From contig NZ_BCUU01000017.1 in assembly GCF_001591385.1 (NCBI RefSeq), forward strand, positions 1-64,000: DNA of 64,000 nt. The letters are read 5' to 3'. Positions 43,777 to 56,356 of this stretch are shown here, in pieces. Every line of letters begins with the position of its first letter. Position 1 is the stretch's first letter. The notes beneath the pieces are model-generated. The model had not been told where the DNA came from and searched no databases. It saw nothing but the letters and a program-made list of their open reading frames with translations. Source of the DNA: Variovorax soli NBRC 106424 (lineage in GTDB: Bacteria > Pseudomonadota > Gammaproteobacteria > Burkholderiales > Burkholderiaceae_C). The position numbers and the translations under genes were made by a program.

Positions 43777-44217
43777 TCAGGCGCCCTTCTTCTTCGCTGC
43801 GCGAGGCGCCGCCTTCTTGGCGGCCGACGAGGCATTGAGTTCGGCCGCGGCCCGCACCAACGCCTGCAGGGCCTTCTCGTCGATCTTCTCGCCCGCATGC
43901 ACGTCGATGGCGCGCCGCACATTGCCTTCCAGGCTGGAATTGAAGAGCCTCGCCGGATCGTCCAGCGAAGCGCCCTTGGCAAAGGTCATCTTCACAGCCG
44001 CCTTGTAGGTCTCGCCCGTGCAGATGATGCCGTTGCACGACCACACCGGCACGCCCCACTTCCATTCCTCGACGATGTCGGGGCCGGCCTCGAGGATGAT
44101 CTTGCGCAGGCGCGCCAGCGTCTGGCCGCGCCAGTCGTCCAGTGCTGCGATCTTGGCGTCGATGTGCGCCGAGGCGTTGCCGGCATCTTCCGTCTGCTTC
44201 TTGTTCGAGGTGGTCAT
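43777..44217 (-). CDS. DUF1801-domain protein
   Basis: A 146-residue soluble protein with the DUF1801/YdhG-like core: LDDWRGQTLARLRKIILEAGPDIVEEWKWGVPVW, CNGIICTGETYKAAVKMTFAKGASLDDPARLFNSSLEGNVRRAIDVHAGEKIDE. The C-terminus is a Lys/Ala-rich tail (AAKKAAPRAAKKKGA) of the kind that binds nucleic acid. The ATG at 44217 gives the family start. It lies between convergent and divergent neighbours and seems to be a single-gene unit. Function unknown. Confidence 0.8.
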   Translation of the reverse strand: MTTSNKKQTEDAGNASAHIDAKIAALDDWRGQTLARLRKIILEAGPDIVEEWKWGVPVWSCNGIICTGETYKAAVKMTFAKGASLDDPARLFNSSLEGNVRRAIDVHAGEKIDEKALQALVRAAAELNASSAAKKAAPRAAKKKGA

Positions 44218-44326
44218 GGTGCGGTCTCTTCCAGGCGCGGCGCGCGCGGGCAAAGCAGCAACTTTGACCGATTTCCAAAGGCGGCGGAAGAGGTGCGCGC
44301 TCCGCGCAAAATGGGCGCCTCACGCC

Positions 44327-46501
44327 ATGCACCGCCTGATCAAACCATTGTTGTACGTCCCGCTGCTTGCCGGCAGCCTGCATGCGACGGCAACGGCGTC
44401 GGCGCTGCCGAGCTACCAGCAGGTGCGGCAGGATTTCCGCCCTTCCGACACGGTGGTGCTGGACCGCAACGGCGAGCTGCTGCAGCGCGTGCGCACCGAC
44501 ACCGCCGTGCGCCGCGGCCAGTGGACTGTGCTCGCCGACATCTCGCCCGCGCTACGCCAGGCCATGCTGCTGAGCGAGGACAAGCGCTTCTACGAGCACA
44601 GCGGCGTCGACTGGCAGGCCGTCTCCGCCGCCGCCTGGGGCAACCTGTGGGCCACGCGAACGCGCGGCGCCTCGACCATCACCATGCAGCTGGCCGGCCT
44701 GCTGGACGACGACCTGCGCCGGCGCAGCGGCGATGGCCGCAGCCTGCAGCAAAAGCTCGGCCAGGCCTGGGCCGCGCGCGAGCTGGAAGCCCAGTGGCGC
44801 AAGGACCAGATCCTGGAGGCCTACCTCAACACCGTGCCCTTCCGCGGCGAGATCGTGGGCATCGACGCGCTCTCGCGCAGCCTGTTCGGCAAGGCGCCGC
44901 ATGGGCTGGATGCGCGCGAGTCGGCACTGGCCGCGGCGCTCGTGCGCGCGCCCAACGCCAGGCCTGCGCTGGTCGCGCAGCGCGGCTGCGAACTGCTGCG
45001 CACCATGCAGCCCGGCAGCCGCACCGATTGCCTCGCGCTCGAAGCTTTTGCCAACGCATCCCTCCCCCGCCGCGACTGGCCCGCCAGCGAGGGCATCGCG
45101 CCGCACCTCACACGCCGGCTGGCTCAACAGCAGCCACCGGACACGGGCGAGTTGCGCACCAGCCTGCGCGCGCCGCTGCAGCGCTTTGCGCTGTCCACCC
45201 TGCAGCGGCACCTTCGCGAACTGCGCGGCCGCAACGTGGAAGACGGCGCCGTGGTGGTGCTGGACAACGCCAGTGGCGAAGTGCTGGCCTGGATCGGCTC
45301 ATCGGGTGACGCGCTCAGCCGCGCGTCCGAGGTGGACGGCGTGCTGGCCCAGCGCCAGCCCGGCTCCACGCTCAAGCCTTTTCTCTACGCGCAGGCCGTG
45401 GCCCAGCGGCGGCTTACCGCGGCCTCGCTGCTGGACGACTCCAGCGCACAGATCGGCACCGCCGGGGGCCTGTACATCCCGCAGAACTACGACCGGCACT
45501 TCAAGGGACTGGTCTCGGTGCGCAGCGCGCTGGCGGCCTCGCTCAACGTGCCGGCCGTGCGTACGCTGGTGATGGTCGGGCCCGAAGCCTTCGCGCGGCA
45601 GCTGCGGGCCAGCGGCATCCAGCTGCGCGAGAACGGCGACTACTACGGCTACAGCCTGGCGCTGGGCAGCAGCGAAGTCTCCCTGCTGCAACTGACCAAC
45701 GCCTACCGCACGCTGGCCAACGGCGGTCGCTTCAGCGAAGCGGGCAACGGCTTGCCGCGCAGTGCCCCGCCGGTGTTCACGCAGGCGATCGATGCGGGTG
45801 CCAGCTTCATCGTGGGCGACATCCTGCACGATGCCAATGCGCGCGCGCCCACCTTCGGCCTGGACAGCGTGCTGGCCACGCGCTTCTGGACGGCGGTGAA
45901 AACCGGCACCAGCAAGGACATGCGCGACAACTGGGCCGTGGGCTGGTCCTCGCGCTACACGGTGGGCGTGTGGGTGGGCAATGCCAGCGGCGCGCCCATG
46001 TGGGACGTGAGCGGCAGCAGCGGCGCCGCGCCCGTGTGGGCGGAGCTGATGGCCTACCTGCACCGGCGTGAAGCCAGCCGCGCGCCCCAGGCGCCGGCAG
46101 GGCTGCTGCAGACCCGCGTGAGCTTCGGCGATGGCCTGGAGGCGGCGCGCGAGGAATGGTTCATCGCCGGAACCGAGCAGAGCCGCTTCGCACCCGACGG
46201 CGATGCTCAGCCACGAAGCGGCACGCCGCGCATCAGCGCCCCGGCCGACGGCACCATCGTCGCACTCGACCCCGACATTCCGCCGCAGCGCCAGCGCCTG
46301 GTCTTCGAGGCCGAAGGCGGCGCAGCCGGGCAGGCATTGCAGTGGCGCATCGACGGCCGCACAGCCGGCCAGGGCGCGCGCCTGCCGTGGCTGCCATGGC
46401 CGGGACGCCACGTGGTGCAACTGGTGGACGCCCGCCAGGGCAACGTGCTGGACGAGCTGCGGCTGGAGGTGCGCGGCGCCGGCGTGGCGCACTCCCGATA
46501 A
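44327..46501 (+). CDS. pbpC: Penicillin-binding protein 1C
   Basis: A 724-residue bifunctional class A PBP of the 1C type. A short N-terminal signal-anchor (LIKPLLYVPLLAGSL) is followed by the GT51 transglycosylase with SEDKRFYEHSGVDW and RGASTITMQLAGLL. The transpeptidase has the active serine S347 in PGSTLK (K350), SLN in AASLNVPAVRT and K525 in KTGTS. The C-terminal domain (about 625-720, ISAPADGTIVALDPDIPPQRQRLVFEAEGG) is the beta-sandwich specific to PBP1C. In the family it works with the alpha-2-macroglobulin, which lies upstream across an interposed gene block. ATG at 44327. Confidence 0.94.
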   Translation: MHRLIKPLLYVPLLAGSLHATATASALPSYQQVRQDFRPSDTVVLDRNGELLQRVRTDTAVRRGQWTVLADISPALRQAMLLSEDKRFYEHSGVDWQAVSAAAWGNLWATRTRGASTITMQLAGLLDDDLRRRSGDGRSLQQKLGQAWAARELEAQWRKDQILEAYLNTVPFRGEIVGIDALSRSLFGKAPHGLDARESALAAALVRAPNARPALVAQRGCELLRTMQPGSRTDCLALEAFANASLPRRDWPASEGIAPHLTRRLAQQQPPDTGELRTSLRAPLQRFALSTLQRHLRELRGRNVEDGAVVVLDNASGEVLAWIGSSGDALSRASEVDGVLAQRQPGSTLKPFLYAQAVAQRRLTAASLLDDSSAQIGTAGGLYIPQNYDRHFKGLVSVRSALAASLNVPAVRTLVMVGPEAFARQLRASGIQLRENGDYYGYSLALGSSEVSLLQLTNAYRTLANGGRFSEAGNGLPRSAPPVFTQAIDAGASFIVGDILHDANARAPTFGLDSVLATRFWTAVKTGTSKDMRDNWAVGWSSRYTVGVWVGNASGAPMWDVSGSSGAAPVWAELMAYLHRREASRAPQAPAGLLQTRVSFGDGLEAAREEWFIAGTEQSRFAPDGDAQPRSGTPRISAPADGTIVALDPDIPPQRQRLVFEAEGGAAGQALQWRIDGRTAGQGARLPWLPWPGRHVVQLVDARQGNVLDELRLEVRGAGVAHSR

Positions 46502-46558
46502 TGCGGGCTTCGCGCTCGCGACACCCATTCACCTCCCGCTCAAGAAGGAACCCCTCTC

Positions 46559-47716
46559 GTGCCCGACCTTTCCAAGATCACCTGCATCGAAGACCTGCGC
46601 GTCGTTGCCAAGCGCCGCGTGCCGCGCATGTTCTACGACTACGCCGACTCCGGCGCTTGGACCGAAGGCACCTACCGCGACAACGAGGCCGCGTTCCAGA
46701 AGATCAAGCTGCGCCAGCGCGTGGCGGTGAACATGGAAGGCCGCTCCACCCGCACCACCATGATCGGCCAGGAAACGGCCATGCCGGTGGCCATTGCGCC
46801 CACGGGGCTCACGGGTATGCAGCATGCCGACGGCGAGATCCTGGCCGCACGCGCTGCCAAGGCCTTCGGCATTCCGTTCACGCTCTCGACCATGAGCATC
46901 TGCTCGCTGGAAGACATTGCCGAGAACACGGGCCGCCACCCTTTCTGGTTCCAGCTGTACGTGATGCGCGACCGCGACTTCATGGAGCGCCTGATCGACC
47001 GCGCCAAGGCCGCCAACTGCAGCGCCCTGCAGCTCACGCTCGACCTGCAGGTGATGGGCCAGCGCCACAAGGACATCAAGAACGGCCTGTCGGCGCCGCC
47101 CAAGCCCACGCTGGCCAACATGATCAACCTGGCGACCAAGCCGCGCTGGTGCCTGGGCATGGCGGGCACCAAGCGCCGCTACTTCGGCAACATCGTGGGC
47201 CATGTGAAGGGCGTGGCCGACATGTCGTCCCTCGCCTCGTGGACCAACGACCAGTTCGACCCGAGCCTGTCGTGGGCCGACGTGGAATGGGTCAAGAAGC
47301 GCTGGGGCGGCAAGCTGGTGCTCAAGGGCATCATGGACACGGAAGACGCGCGCCTGGCGGTGGACAGCGGCGCCGATGCGCTGATCGTCTCCAACCACGG
47401 CGGCCGCCAGCTCGACGGCGCGCCAGCCTCCATCGACGCGCTGCCCGCCATCGCGGCCGAGGTGGGCCACCGCATCGAAGTGTGGATGGACGGCGGCATC
47501 CGCAGCGGGCAGGACGTGCTGAAGGCCCGCGCCCTGGGCGCACGCGGCACGCTCATCGGCCGCAGCTTCCTGTATGGGCTGGGTGCCTACGGAGAGGCCG
47601 GCGTGACCCGCGCGCTGCAGATCATCCACAAGGAACTCGATGTGACCATGGCCTTCTGCGGCCACACGCAGATCGACAACGTGGATTCGGGCATCCTGCT
47701 GCCCGGCACCTACTGA
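46559..47716 (+). CDS. lldD: FMN-dependent alpha-hydroxy-acid dehydrogenase (LldD-like)
   Basis: A 385-residue FMN enzyme of the L-lactate dehydrogenase/glycolate oxidase family. The N-terminal LSKITCIEDLRVVAKRRVPRMFYDYADSGAW and PVAIAPTGLTGMQHADGEILAARAA are typical. The catalytic His is H280 in VSNHGGRQLDG, with GGIRSGQDVLKARALGARGTLIGRSFLYGL forming the FMN phosphate site. The start is a GTG with AAGGAA nine bases upstream. The substrate is probably L-lactate or a related 2-hydroxy acid, feeding electrons to quinones. An MHS carboxylate transporter gene follows and may supply it. Confidence 0.88.
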   Translation: MPDLSKITCIEDLRVVAKRRVPRMFYDYADSGAWTEGTYRDNEAAFQKIKLRQRVAVNMEGRSTRTTMIGQETAMPVAIAPTGLTGMQHADGEILAARAAKAFGIPFTLSTMSICSLEDIAENTGRHPFWFQLYVMRDRDFMERLIDRAKAANCSALQLTLDLQVMGQRHKDIKNGLSAPPKPTLANMINLATKPRWCLGMAGTKRRYFGNIVGHVKGVADMSSLASWTNDQFDPSLSWADVEWVKKRWGGKLVLKGIMDTEDARLAVDSGADALIVSNHGGRQLDGAPASIDALPAIAAEVGHRIEVWMDGGIRSGQDVLKARALGARGTLIGRSFLYGLGAYGEAGVTRALQIIHKELDVTMAFCGHTQIDNVDSGILLPGTY

Positions 47717-47759
47717 CGACGACGCCATCGTAGAAACCTGCTGACAGCGCGGGTTGGGG

Positions 47760-47782
47760 GAGCGGGCGCAGAATTCCCGCTC
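47760..47782 (+). terminator. Hairpin between lldD and the transporter gene
   Basis: A perfect seven-base stem GAGCGGG (47760-47766) / CCCGCTC (47776-47782) with a nine-base loop. It is followed by an A/C-rich stretch, not a T-run, so it may be a leader hairpin of the transporter mRNA instead of a terminator. Confidence 0.35.
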
Positions 47783-47813
47783 ACCAACAACAACACCAAG
47801 AGGCCTGTCAGCC

Positions 47814-49133
47814 ATGAGCGCAACCCTCAACGAGGCGGCGAGCGCGCCGCCGCGCCAATACACGGCCGAAGAAAAGCGCCACCGCATCTTCGCCATCGTC
47901 GGTGCCTCCTCGGGCAACCTGGTGGAATGGTTCGACTTCTACGTCTACGCCTTCTCCGCCATCTATTTCGCCGGCGCCTTCTTCCCCAAGTCCGATCCCA
48001 CGGTGCAGCTGCTCAATACCGCGGGCGTGTTCGCAGCGGGCTTTCTCATGCGGCCCATCGGCGGCTGGCTGTTCGGGCGCATCGCGGACCGCAAGGGCCG
48101 CAAGACCTCGATGGTGATCTCGGTCACCATGATGTGCGCGGGCTCGCTGGTCATCGCCTGCCTGCCGACCTATGCGCAGATCGGCGCGTGGGCACCCTTC
48201 CTCCTGCTGCTCGCGCGCCTGTTCCAGGGGCTTTCGGTGGGCGGCGAGTACGGCACCACCGCCACCTACATGAGCGAGATCGCGCTGCGCGGACAGCGCG
48301 GCTTCTTCTCCTCGTTCCAGTACGTCACGCTCATCGGCGGGCAACTGCTGGCGGTGCTGGTCATCGTCATCCTGGAGCAGCTGCTCAGCGAGGCCGAGCT
48401 CAAGGCCTGGGGCTGGCGCATTCCGTTCGTCATTGGCGCCATCACCGCGGTGGTGGCCATGCTGCTGCGCCGCGCGCTGTCCGAAACGCATGGCGAGCAA
48501 GGCGCCAGGAACAAGGAGGCCGGCACCATCGGCAACCTGTTCCGCCACCACACGCCCGCCTTTCTCACGGTGCTGGGCTACACCGCGGGCGGCTCGCTGA
48601 TCTTCTACACCTTCACCACGTACATGCAGAAGTTCCTGGTGAACACGGCGCACCTGCCCATCAAGACCACCAGCTACGTGATGACCTGCGCGCTGTTCGT
48701 CTACATGTGCATGCAGCCCTTGTTCGGCATGCTGTCGGACCGCATCGGGCGGCGCAACAACATGCTGCTGTTCGGCGCGCTGGGCGCGCTGTTCACGGTG
48801 CCCATCCTCACGGCGCTGGCGCATGTGAGCAGCCCGTACGTGGCGTTCGTGCTGATCGTCGTCGCGCTGGCCATCGTGAGCTTCTACACCTCCATCAGCG
48901 GCATCGTGAAGGCCGAGATGTTCCCGCCCGAGGTGCGCGCGCTGGGCGTGGGGCTGGCCTACGCGGTGGGCAACGCCATCTTCGGCGGCTCGGCCGAATA
49001 CGTGGCGCTGGCGCTGAAGTCGCAAGGCCACGAAACCACCTTCTTCTGGTACGTGACCGCGATGATGGTGGTGGCCTTCCTCGTCAGCCTGCGGTTGCCG
49101 CGGCAGGCGAGCTACCTGCATCACGACCACTGA
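47814..49133 (+). CDS. MHS-family MFS carboxylate transporter (KgtP-like)
   Basis: A 439-residue transporter with twelve likely helices. [53 protein letters not shown] and [23 protein letters not shown] are signatures of the metabolite:proton symporter group that includes alpha-ketoglutarate permease KgtP. The second half carries [24 protein letters not shown]. It probably imports a di- or hydroxycarboxylate by proton symport. Location after lldD suggests a lactate or related acid, but this is inference. The ATG at 47814 was chosen because the residues after it match the family; upstream residues do not. Confidence 0.88.
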   Translation: MSATLNEAASAPPRQYTAEEKRHRIFAIVGASSGNLVEWFDFYVYAFSAIYFAGAFFPKSDPTVQLLNTAGVFAAGFLMRPIGGWLFGRIADRKGRKTSMVISVTMMCAGSLVIACLPTYAQIGAWAPFLLLLARLFQGLSVGGEYGTTATYMSEIALRGQRGFFSSFQYVTLIGGQLLAVLVIVILEQLLSEAELKAWGWRIPFVIGAITAVVAMLLRRALSETHGEQGARNKEAGTIGNLFRHHTPAFLTVLGYTAGGSLIFYTFTTYMQKFLVNTAHLPIKTTSYVMTCALFVYMCMQPLFGMLSDRIGRRNNMLLFGALGALFTVPILTALAHVSSPYVAFVLIVVALAIVSFYTSISGIVKAEMFPPEVRALGVGLAYAVGNAIFGGSAEYVALALKSQGHETTFFWYVTAMMVVAFLVSLRLPRQASYLHHDH

Positions 49134-49162
49134 GCATCGCCCCCGATATACTCGGCCGCTCC

Positions 49163-49510
49163 ATGCGACGCGCCCTGATGTTCCTGCTGGCTTTCGTGCT
49201 GCTGGCCCAGTTCAACTGGGCGAGCGCGGCGGCCTATTGCCAGCACGAGCGCACTGCCGCCGCCGCGCATTGGGGCCACCATGAGCATGCGCATCCGGAC
49301 CAGGGGCAGAAGAAGCCGGCTGACAGCAAGCTGGCCACCGACGCGGACTGCAACGTCTGCCATGCCTCCTGCGTGCCTCCGCTGCAGTCGCAGCCCGATG
49401 TGCAGGTGGCGCCCGACCTGAGGGCCGGACCCTGGGCCCGCGCTACGCCCGCACCCCCTTCAGCGCCGCACGGCGCGCCCGAACGCCCGCAGTGGCCCGC
49501 TCTCGCCTAG
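49163..49510 (+). CDS. czcI: CzcI-like periplasmic metal-resistance protein
   Basis: A 115-residue exported protein with signal MFLLAFVLLAQFNWASAAA. The mature N-terminus has YCQHER and the His-rich HWGHHEHAHPDQ, then CNVCHAS, all possible metal ligands. Size, signal and the CQHE...HHEH pattern match CzcI, the small regulator or accessory protein at the head of czcCBA in Cupriavidus. A -10-like TATACT (49147-49152) lies just upstream, with no good -35, which would fit an activated promoter. The next gene, czcC, starts 83 bases downstream. Confidence 0.83.
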   Translation: MRRALMFLLAFVLLAQFNWASAAAYCQHERTAAAAHWGHHEHAHPDQGQKKPADSKLATDADCNVCHASCVPPLQSQPDVQVAPDLRAGPWARATPAPPSAPHGAPERPQWPALA

Positions 49511-49593
49511 CCCGGCGAGACGCAACGCAGCCCATCAAGCTTCGCTGACCTTCACGTCTCGCCGAATCCGCAAGATTCATTCGGTGAGATTCC

Positions 49594-50835
49594 ATGCCAC
49601 GTTCAACCTGGCCGCTCGCACTGGCGGCCGCACTGCTGTTTTCAACTAATCCTGCGTGGGCCCAAGGCGCTGCGCCGTCCGCCACCGCCGCGCAGCCGGC
49701 CTTGACGTTGGAGCAGGCGCTGTCGCGCGCCCAGGCGGGCAGCCCGCTGCTGGCGGCCGCACGGCTCGAACTTGCCGCCAGCGACGGGACTGTCATCCAG
49801 GCAGGCACCCGCCCCAACCCTGAGCTCGACGCCCAGCTGGAGGACTTCCGCCAGGCCACGCGCACCACCACGGCCACGCTCAGCATTCCGCTGGAGCTGG
49901 GCGGCAAGCGCGAAGCGCGCGTGGCTGCGGCCGAGCGCAGCCAGGCGCTGTCGCGCACCGAGCTGGAGAACACCCGCGCGAGCGTGCGCGCCGCGGTGAT
50001 CGGCGCCTACTTCGACCTGCTCGTCGCGCAGGAGCGGGTGAAGGTGGCCGCGGATGCGAAGGACATCGCCGCGCGCGGCACCGCTTCGGCCGAGCGGCGC
50101 GTGCAGGCCGGCCGCATCTCGCCGGTGGAAGCCAGCCGCGCGCAGGTGGCGCAGGCCAATGCGTCGCTCGCGCTGTCGCAGGCGCAGGCCGCGCTGGCCG
50201 ACGCCCGTCACCGCCTGGCGCTGCAGTGGGGGGCCGAGGCGCCCGACTTCGGGCAGGCCGCCGGCGTGCTCGACGCGATGCCGCAGCGCCCGCCCTTCGA
50301 CCAGTTGCTGCAGCGCCTTGAACAGGCGCCCGCCATGCGGGCCAGCCAACTGGCGCTGGCGCATCGGCGCGCGCTGGTGGATGTGGAGCGCACCAAGGCC
50401 ACGCCAGACGTCAGCGTGCTGGTGGGCGCCAAGCGCGACAACGACCTCGGCCTCACGCAGGCGGTGGTGGGCCTGAGCATTCCGCTGCCGCTGTTCGACC
50501 GCAACCAGGGGAACATCGTCGAGGCGAACCAGCGCGCCCTGAAGGCCGAGGACGAGCACCGTGCGCGCCAGCTCGCGCTGCGCCACGAACTGCGCGCCGC
50601 CAGCGCCCAGCTGGAGAGCGCCCGCAACACGCAGGCGCAACTGCGCAGCGTCGTGCTGCCGGTGGCGCAGCAGACCCATGACGCCGCCGTGCGCGGCTTC
50701 GAGGCCGGCAAGTTCAGCCAGCTGGATGTGCTGGACAGCCAGCGCACCTTGCTCGAGGCGCGCGAGCGGCTGCTCGACGCGCAGGCCAGCGCCTACCAGG
50801 CCGCCAGTTCCATCGATCGAATCCTCGGCGAATAA
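49594..50835 (+). CDS. czcC: CzcC outer-membrane efflux protein
   Basis: A 413-residue TolC-family protein. The signal peptide ends at PAWAQ. The two repeats of the outer-membrane efflux domain are visible as LTLEQALSRAQAGSPLLAAARLEL...GTRPNPELDAQLEDF and IPLPLFDRNQGNIVEANQRALKAE..., with long coiled-coil helices rich in Ala/Gln/Glu. GKFSQLDVLDSQRTLLEARERLLDAQASAYQAASSIDRILG at the end is characteristic of the CzcC/CnrC group. It forms the outer-membrane channel for the CzcBA pump. It is 21 bases from czcB. Confidence 0.93.
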   Translation: MPRSTWPLALAAALLFSTNPAWAQGAAPSATAAQPALTLEQALSRAQAGSPLLAAARLELAASDGTVIQAGTRPNPELDAQLEDFRQATRTTTATLSIPLELGGKREARVAAAERSQALSRTELENTRASVRAAVIGAYFDLLVAQERVKVAADAKDIAARGTASAERRVQAGRISPVEASRAQVAQANASLALSQAQAALADARHRLALQWGAEAPDFGQAAGVLDAMPQRPPFDQLLQRLEQAPAMRASQLALAHRRALVDVERTKATPDVSVLVGAKRDNDLGLTQAVVGLSIPLPLFDRNQGNIVEANQRALKAEDEHRARQLALRHELRAASAQLESARNTQAQLRSVVLPVAQQTHDAAVRGFEAGKFSQLDVLDSQRTLLEARERLLDAQASAYQAASSIDRILGE

Positions 50836-50856
50836 AGCAGCAAAGAGAGAACCATC

Positions 50857-52143
50857 ATGAGCATCTCCAACAAGCAGAAGGTCGCCATCGCGGCCATCAT
50901 CGCGGCCGGCCTGCTGAGCGCCGGCGCCATCCTCTGGCGCGGCAACGGCGGCGCCGGCATCGCCGGCACCCATGCCGAAGAAGCCGGCGACCATGGGCAC
51001 GAGAAAGGCGGGAAGGAGGGCGAAGCCGGACACGCCCACGGGAAAGAAGAAGGCCACAAGGAAAAAAGCCACGGCAAGGAGGAATCCAGCCATGGCGGGG
51101 AGGAAGAGAAAGGCACGCTCAAGCTGTCTTCGGAACAGCTGCGTCAGGCCGGCATCGAGGCGGCCACGGCCAGCCCGGCCGCCCTGCAACGCACGCTCAA
51201 GTTCCCTGGCGAGATCCGCTTCGACGAAGACCGCACCGCGCACGTGGTGCCGGTGGTGGCCGGCGTGGCTCAATCGGTGCCGGTGCAGCTGGGCGAGTTC
51301 GTGAAGAAGGGGCAGCTGCTGGCGGTGATCTCCAGCGCGGCCTTGTCGGAACAGCGCAGCGAACTGCTGGCTGCGCAACAGCGGCGGGCGCTGGCATCGC
51401 AGACCTACGAACGTGAAAAGAAGCTGTGGGAAGACCGCATCTCCGCCCAGCAGGACATGCAGGCCGCGCAGGCGGCGCTGCGCGAAGCCGACATCGCGGT
51501 TCGCAACTCCTCGCAGCGGCTGCAGTCGGTCGGCGTGGGCGCCGGAACGGGCGGCGCGCTCAACCGCTACGAGCTGCGCGCGCCGCAGGACGGGGTGATC
51601 GTCGAGAAGCACCTGAGCCTGGGCGAGGCGGTGAAGGAAGACACCACCGTGTTCACCCTCTCGGACATGCGCAGCGTGTGGGCCGAATTCAATGTGTCGG
51701 CGCAAGACCTGGGGCGCGTGCGCCCGGGCCAGAAGGCGGAGGTGAGCTCCACCGCCTTCGACGAGAAGGCCCCCGGCGAAGTGGCCTACATCGGCGCGCT
51801 GCTGGGCGAGCAGAGCCGCACCGCCAAGGCGCGCGTGCGGCTGGACAACCCGCGCATGGCCTGGCGCCCGGGCCTGTTCGTGAGCGTCGAACTGCAGCAG
51901 GACACGGTCGCCGCTGCAGTCACGGTGCCCGTGAACGCGGTGCAGACCCAGGGCGAAGAAAGCGTGGTCTTCCTGCTGCTGCCGGGCAACACCGTGAAGA
52001 CGCAACCGGTGCGCCTGGGCCGATCCGACGGCCGCAATGTCGAGGTGCTCGACGGCCTGGCGCCCGGCGCGCAGCTGGCCAGCGGCAACACCTTCGTCAT
52101 CAAGTCGGAGCTGGGCAAGTCCAGCGCGACGCATTCGCACTGA
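50857..52143 (+). CDS. czcB: CzcB periplasmic adaptor (membrane fusion) protein
   Basis: A 428-residue adaptor. One N-terminal helix (VAIAAIIAAGLLSAGAILWRG) anchors it. Residues about 37-85 are a His/Glu/Lys/Gly-rich stretch (GDHGHEKGGKEGE, HAHGKEEGHKEKSHGKEE), likely a metal-binding or metal-sensing segment. Then come a barrel-sandwich hybrid (VPVVAGVAQSVPVQLGEFVKKGQLLAVI), an alpha hairpin and the beta-barrel (GLFVSVELQQDTVAAAVTVPVNAVQTQGEESVVFLL). It links CzcA to CzcC. It is followed 19 bases later by czcA. Confidence 0.93.
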   Translation: MSISNKQKVAIAAIIAAGLLSAGAILWRGNGGAGIAGTHAEEAGDHGHEKGGKEGEAGHAHGKEEGHKEKSHGKEESSHGGEEEKGTLKLSSEQLRQAGIEAATASPAALQRTLKFPGEIRFDEDRTAHVVPVVAGVAQSVPVQLGEFVKKGQLLAVISSAALSEQRSELLAAQQRRALASQTYEREKKLWEDRISAQQDMQAAQAALREADIAVRNSSQRLQSVGVGAGTGGALNRYELRAPQDGVIVEKHLSLGEAVKEDTTVFTLSDMRSVWAEFNVSAQDLGRVRPGQKAEVSSTAFDEKAPGEVAYIGALLGEQSRTAKARVRLDNPRMAWRPGLFVSVELQQDTVAAAVTVPVNAVQTQGEESVVFLLLPGNTVKTQPVRLGRSDGRNVEVLDGLAPGAQLASGNTFVIKSELGKSSATHSH

Positions 52144-52162
52144 AGCAGGAGGAACCCACTCC

Positions 52163-55318
<3,156 letters not shown>

Positions 55319-55347
55319 GGTGTGCCTTTCATCGCCCATCTCGGTCG

Positions 55348-55371
55348 GCAGTCCTGTCAGCGGTCGACTGC
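55348..55371. terminator. Weak hairpin between convergent czcA and a LysR gene
   Basis: GCAGTC (55348-55353) and GACTGC (55366-55371) form a six-base stem with a 12-base loop in the 57-base convergent gap. No T-run follows, so this is a weak candidate. Confidence 0.25.
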
Positions 55372-55375
55372 TGCA

Positions 55376-56314
55376 TCAAGCCTCGGGCCGCCCTTCGCCG
55401 CTTCTGCGGCGCACCACCCGCCCGATCGCATCCGCCAGCCGCCGCGCCCCATCCCCCGGCTCGCCGGTGCGGCGCCAGGTGATGCCCACCGGCCCGTCGG
55501 TCGCGCGGGTGTCGACGTCGATGCGCACCAGTGCGCCCTCGGCCAGGGCGCTGTCGGCCGCGCCCTTGGGGGCGAACCAGATGCCATCGGTGCGGCCCAG
55601 CAGGCCCAGAATGAAGCTGTTGTCGGTGGCCTCAACCACCGCGCCCGGCAGCGCATTGCCCCGCGCGTACAGGAAGGCGTCGGCCGTGTCGCGCACCAGC
55701 GTGCCCTGCAGCGGCACCACCAGCGGATAGGCGGCCAGCGCGGCAACGGGCGGCTGCTGTTGCCCGACCAGCGGGTGGCCGGGCCGCGCGACCAGCAGCA
55801 GCGGCTCGCTGTAGAGCTGCTGGAAGCTCAGGTCCACCAGCGCCGCCGGCTGGGCCAGGCGGCCCACCACCAGGTCGATCTCACCCTGGCGCAGCTGCGC
55901 CATCAGCTGCGCGTTGGTGCCGCTGACCACGCGCACGCGCAGCTGCGGATGCTCGGCCACCAGCAGCGCGATGGCATCGGGCAGCACGCCGGCCGCCATG
56001 TTGGGCAGCGCGCCCACCGCCACGCGCAACTGCTCGCCTTCGGCCTCGTCCAGCGCCTGCGTCAGTCCCTCGCGCAGGCCGCGCAGGGTGGCCACCGCAT
56101 GGCGCAGCAGCACCTCGCCGGCGGCGGTGAGATCCACGCCACGGCGTCGGCGCACGAGCAGCTGCCGGCCCATGATGTCTTCCAGCTCGGCCATGGTCTT
56201 GGACACCGCCGGCTGCGTGAGCGCCAGCGCACTGGCCGCGCGCACCAGGTTGCGCTCCTGGCCGACCGCGGCGAGGCAGCGCAGATGGCGCAGTTGAAGG
56301 CGATCAAAGTTCAT
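55376..56314 (-). CDS. LysR-family regulator (PcaQ/GbpR-like)
   Basis: A 312-residue regulator. The N-terminal helix-turn-helix is in LRHLRCLAAVGQERNLVRAASALALTQPAVSKTMAELEDIMGRQLLVRRRRGVDLTAAGEVLLRHA. The co-inducer domain begins LRVAVGALPNMAAGVLPDAIALL and contains GTLVRDTADAFLYARGNALPG, close to the PcaQ/GbpR subgroup. It is divergent from the Bug receptor and sulfatase genes, with a palindrome in the 151-base gap, so it probably controls that pair. The inducer is unknown. Confidence 0.9.
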   Translation of the reverse strand: MNFDRLQLRHLRCLAAVGQERNLVRAASALALTQPAVSKTMAELEDIMGRQLLVRRRRGVDLTAAGEVLLRHAVATLRGLREGLTQALDEAEGEQLRVAVGALPNMAAGVLPDAIALLVAEHPQLRVRVVSGTNAQLMAQLRQGEIDLVVGRLAQPAALVDLSFQQLYSEPLLLVARPGHPLVGQQQPPVAALAAYPLVVPLQGTLVRDTADAFLYARGNALPGAVVEATDNSFILGLLGRTDGIWFAPKGAADSALAEGALVRIDVDTRATDGPVGITWRRTGEPGDGARRLADAIGRVVRRRSGEGRPEA

Positions 56315-56356
56315 GGCTGGACAACAAGGGCATAGGGGAAACGCACACTCAAAATA

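Noticed and set aside
49141-49162. A MerR-type promoter before czcI
   Set aside because: TATACT is a good -10, but no -35 is found at 19-20 bases and no dyad lies between, so a MerR-type site is not supported.
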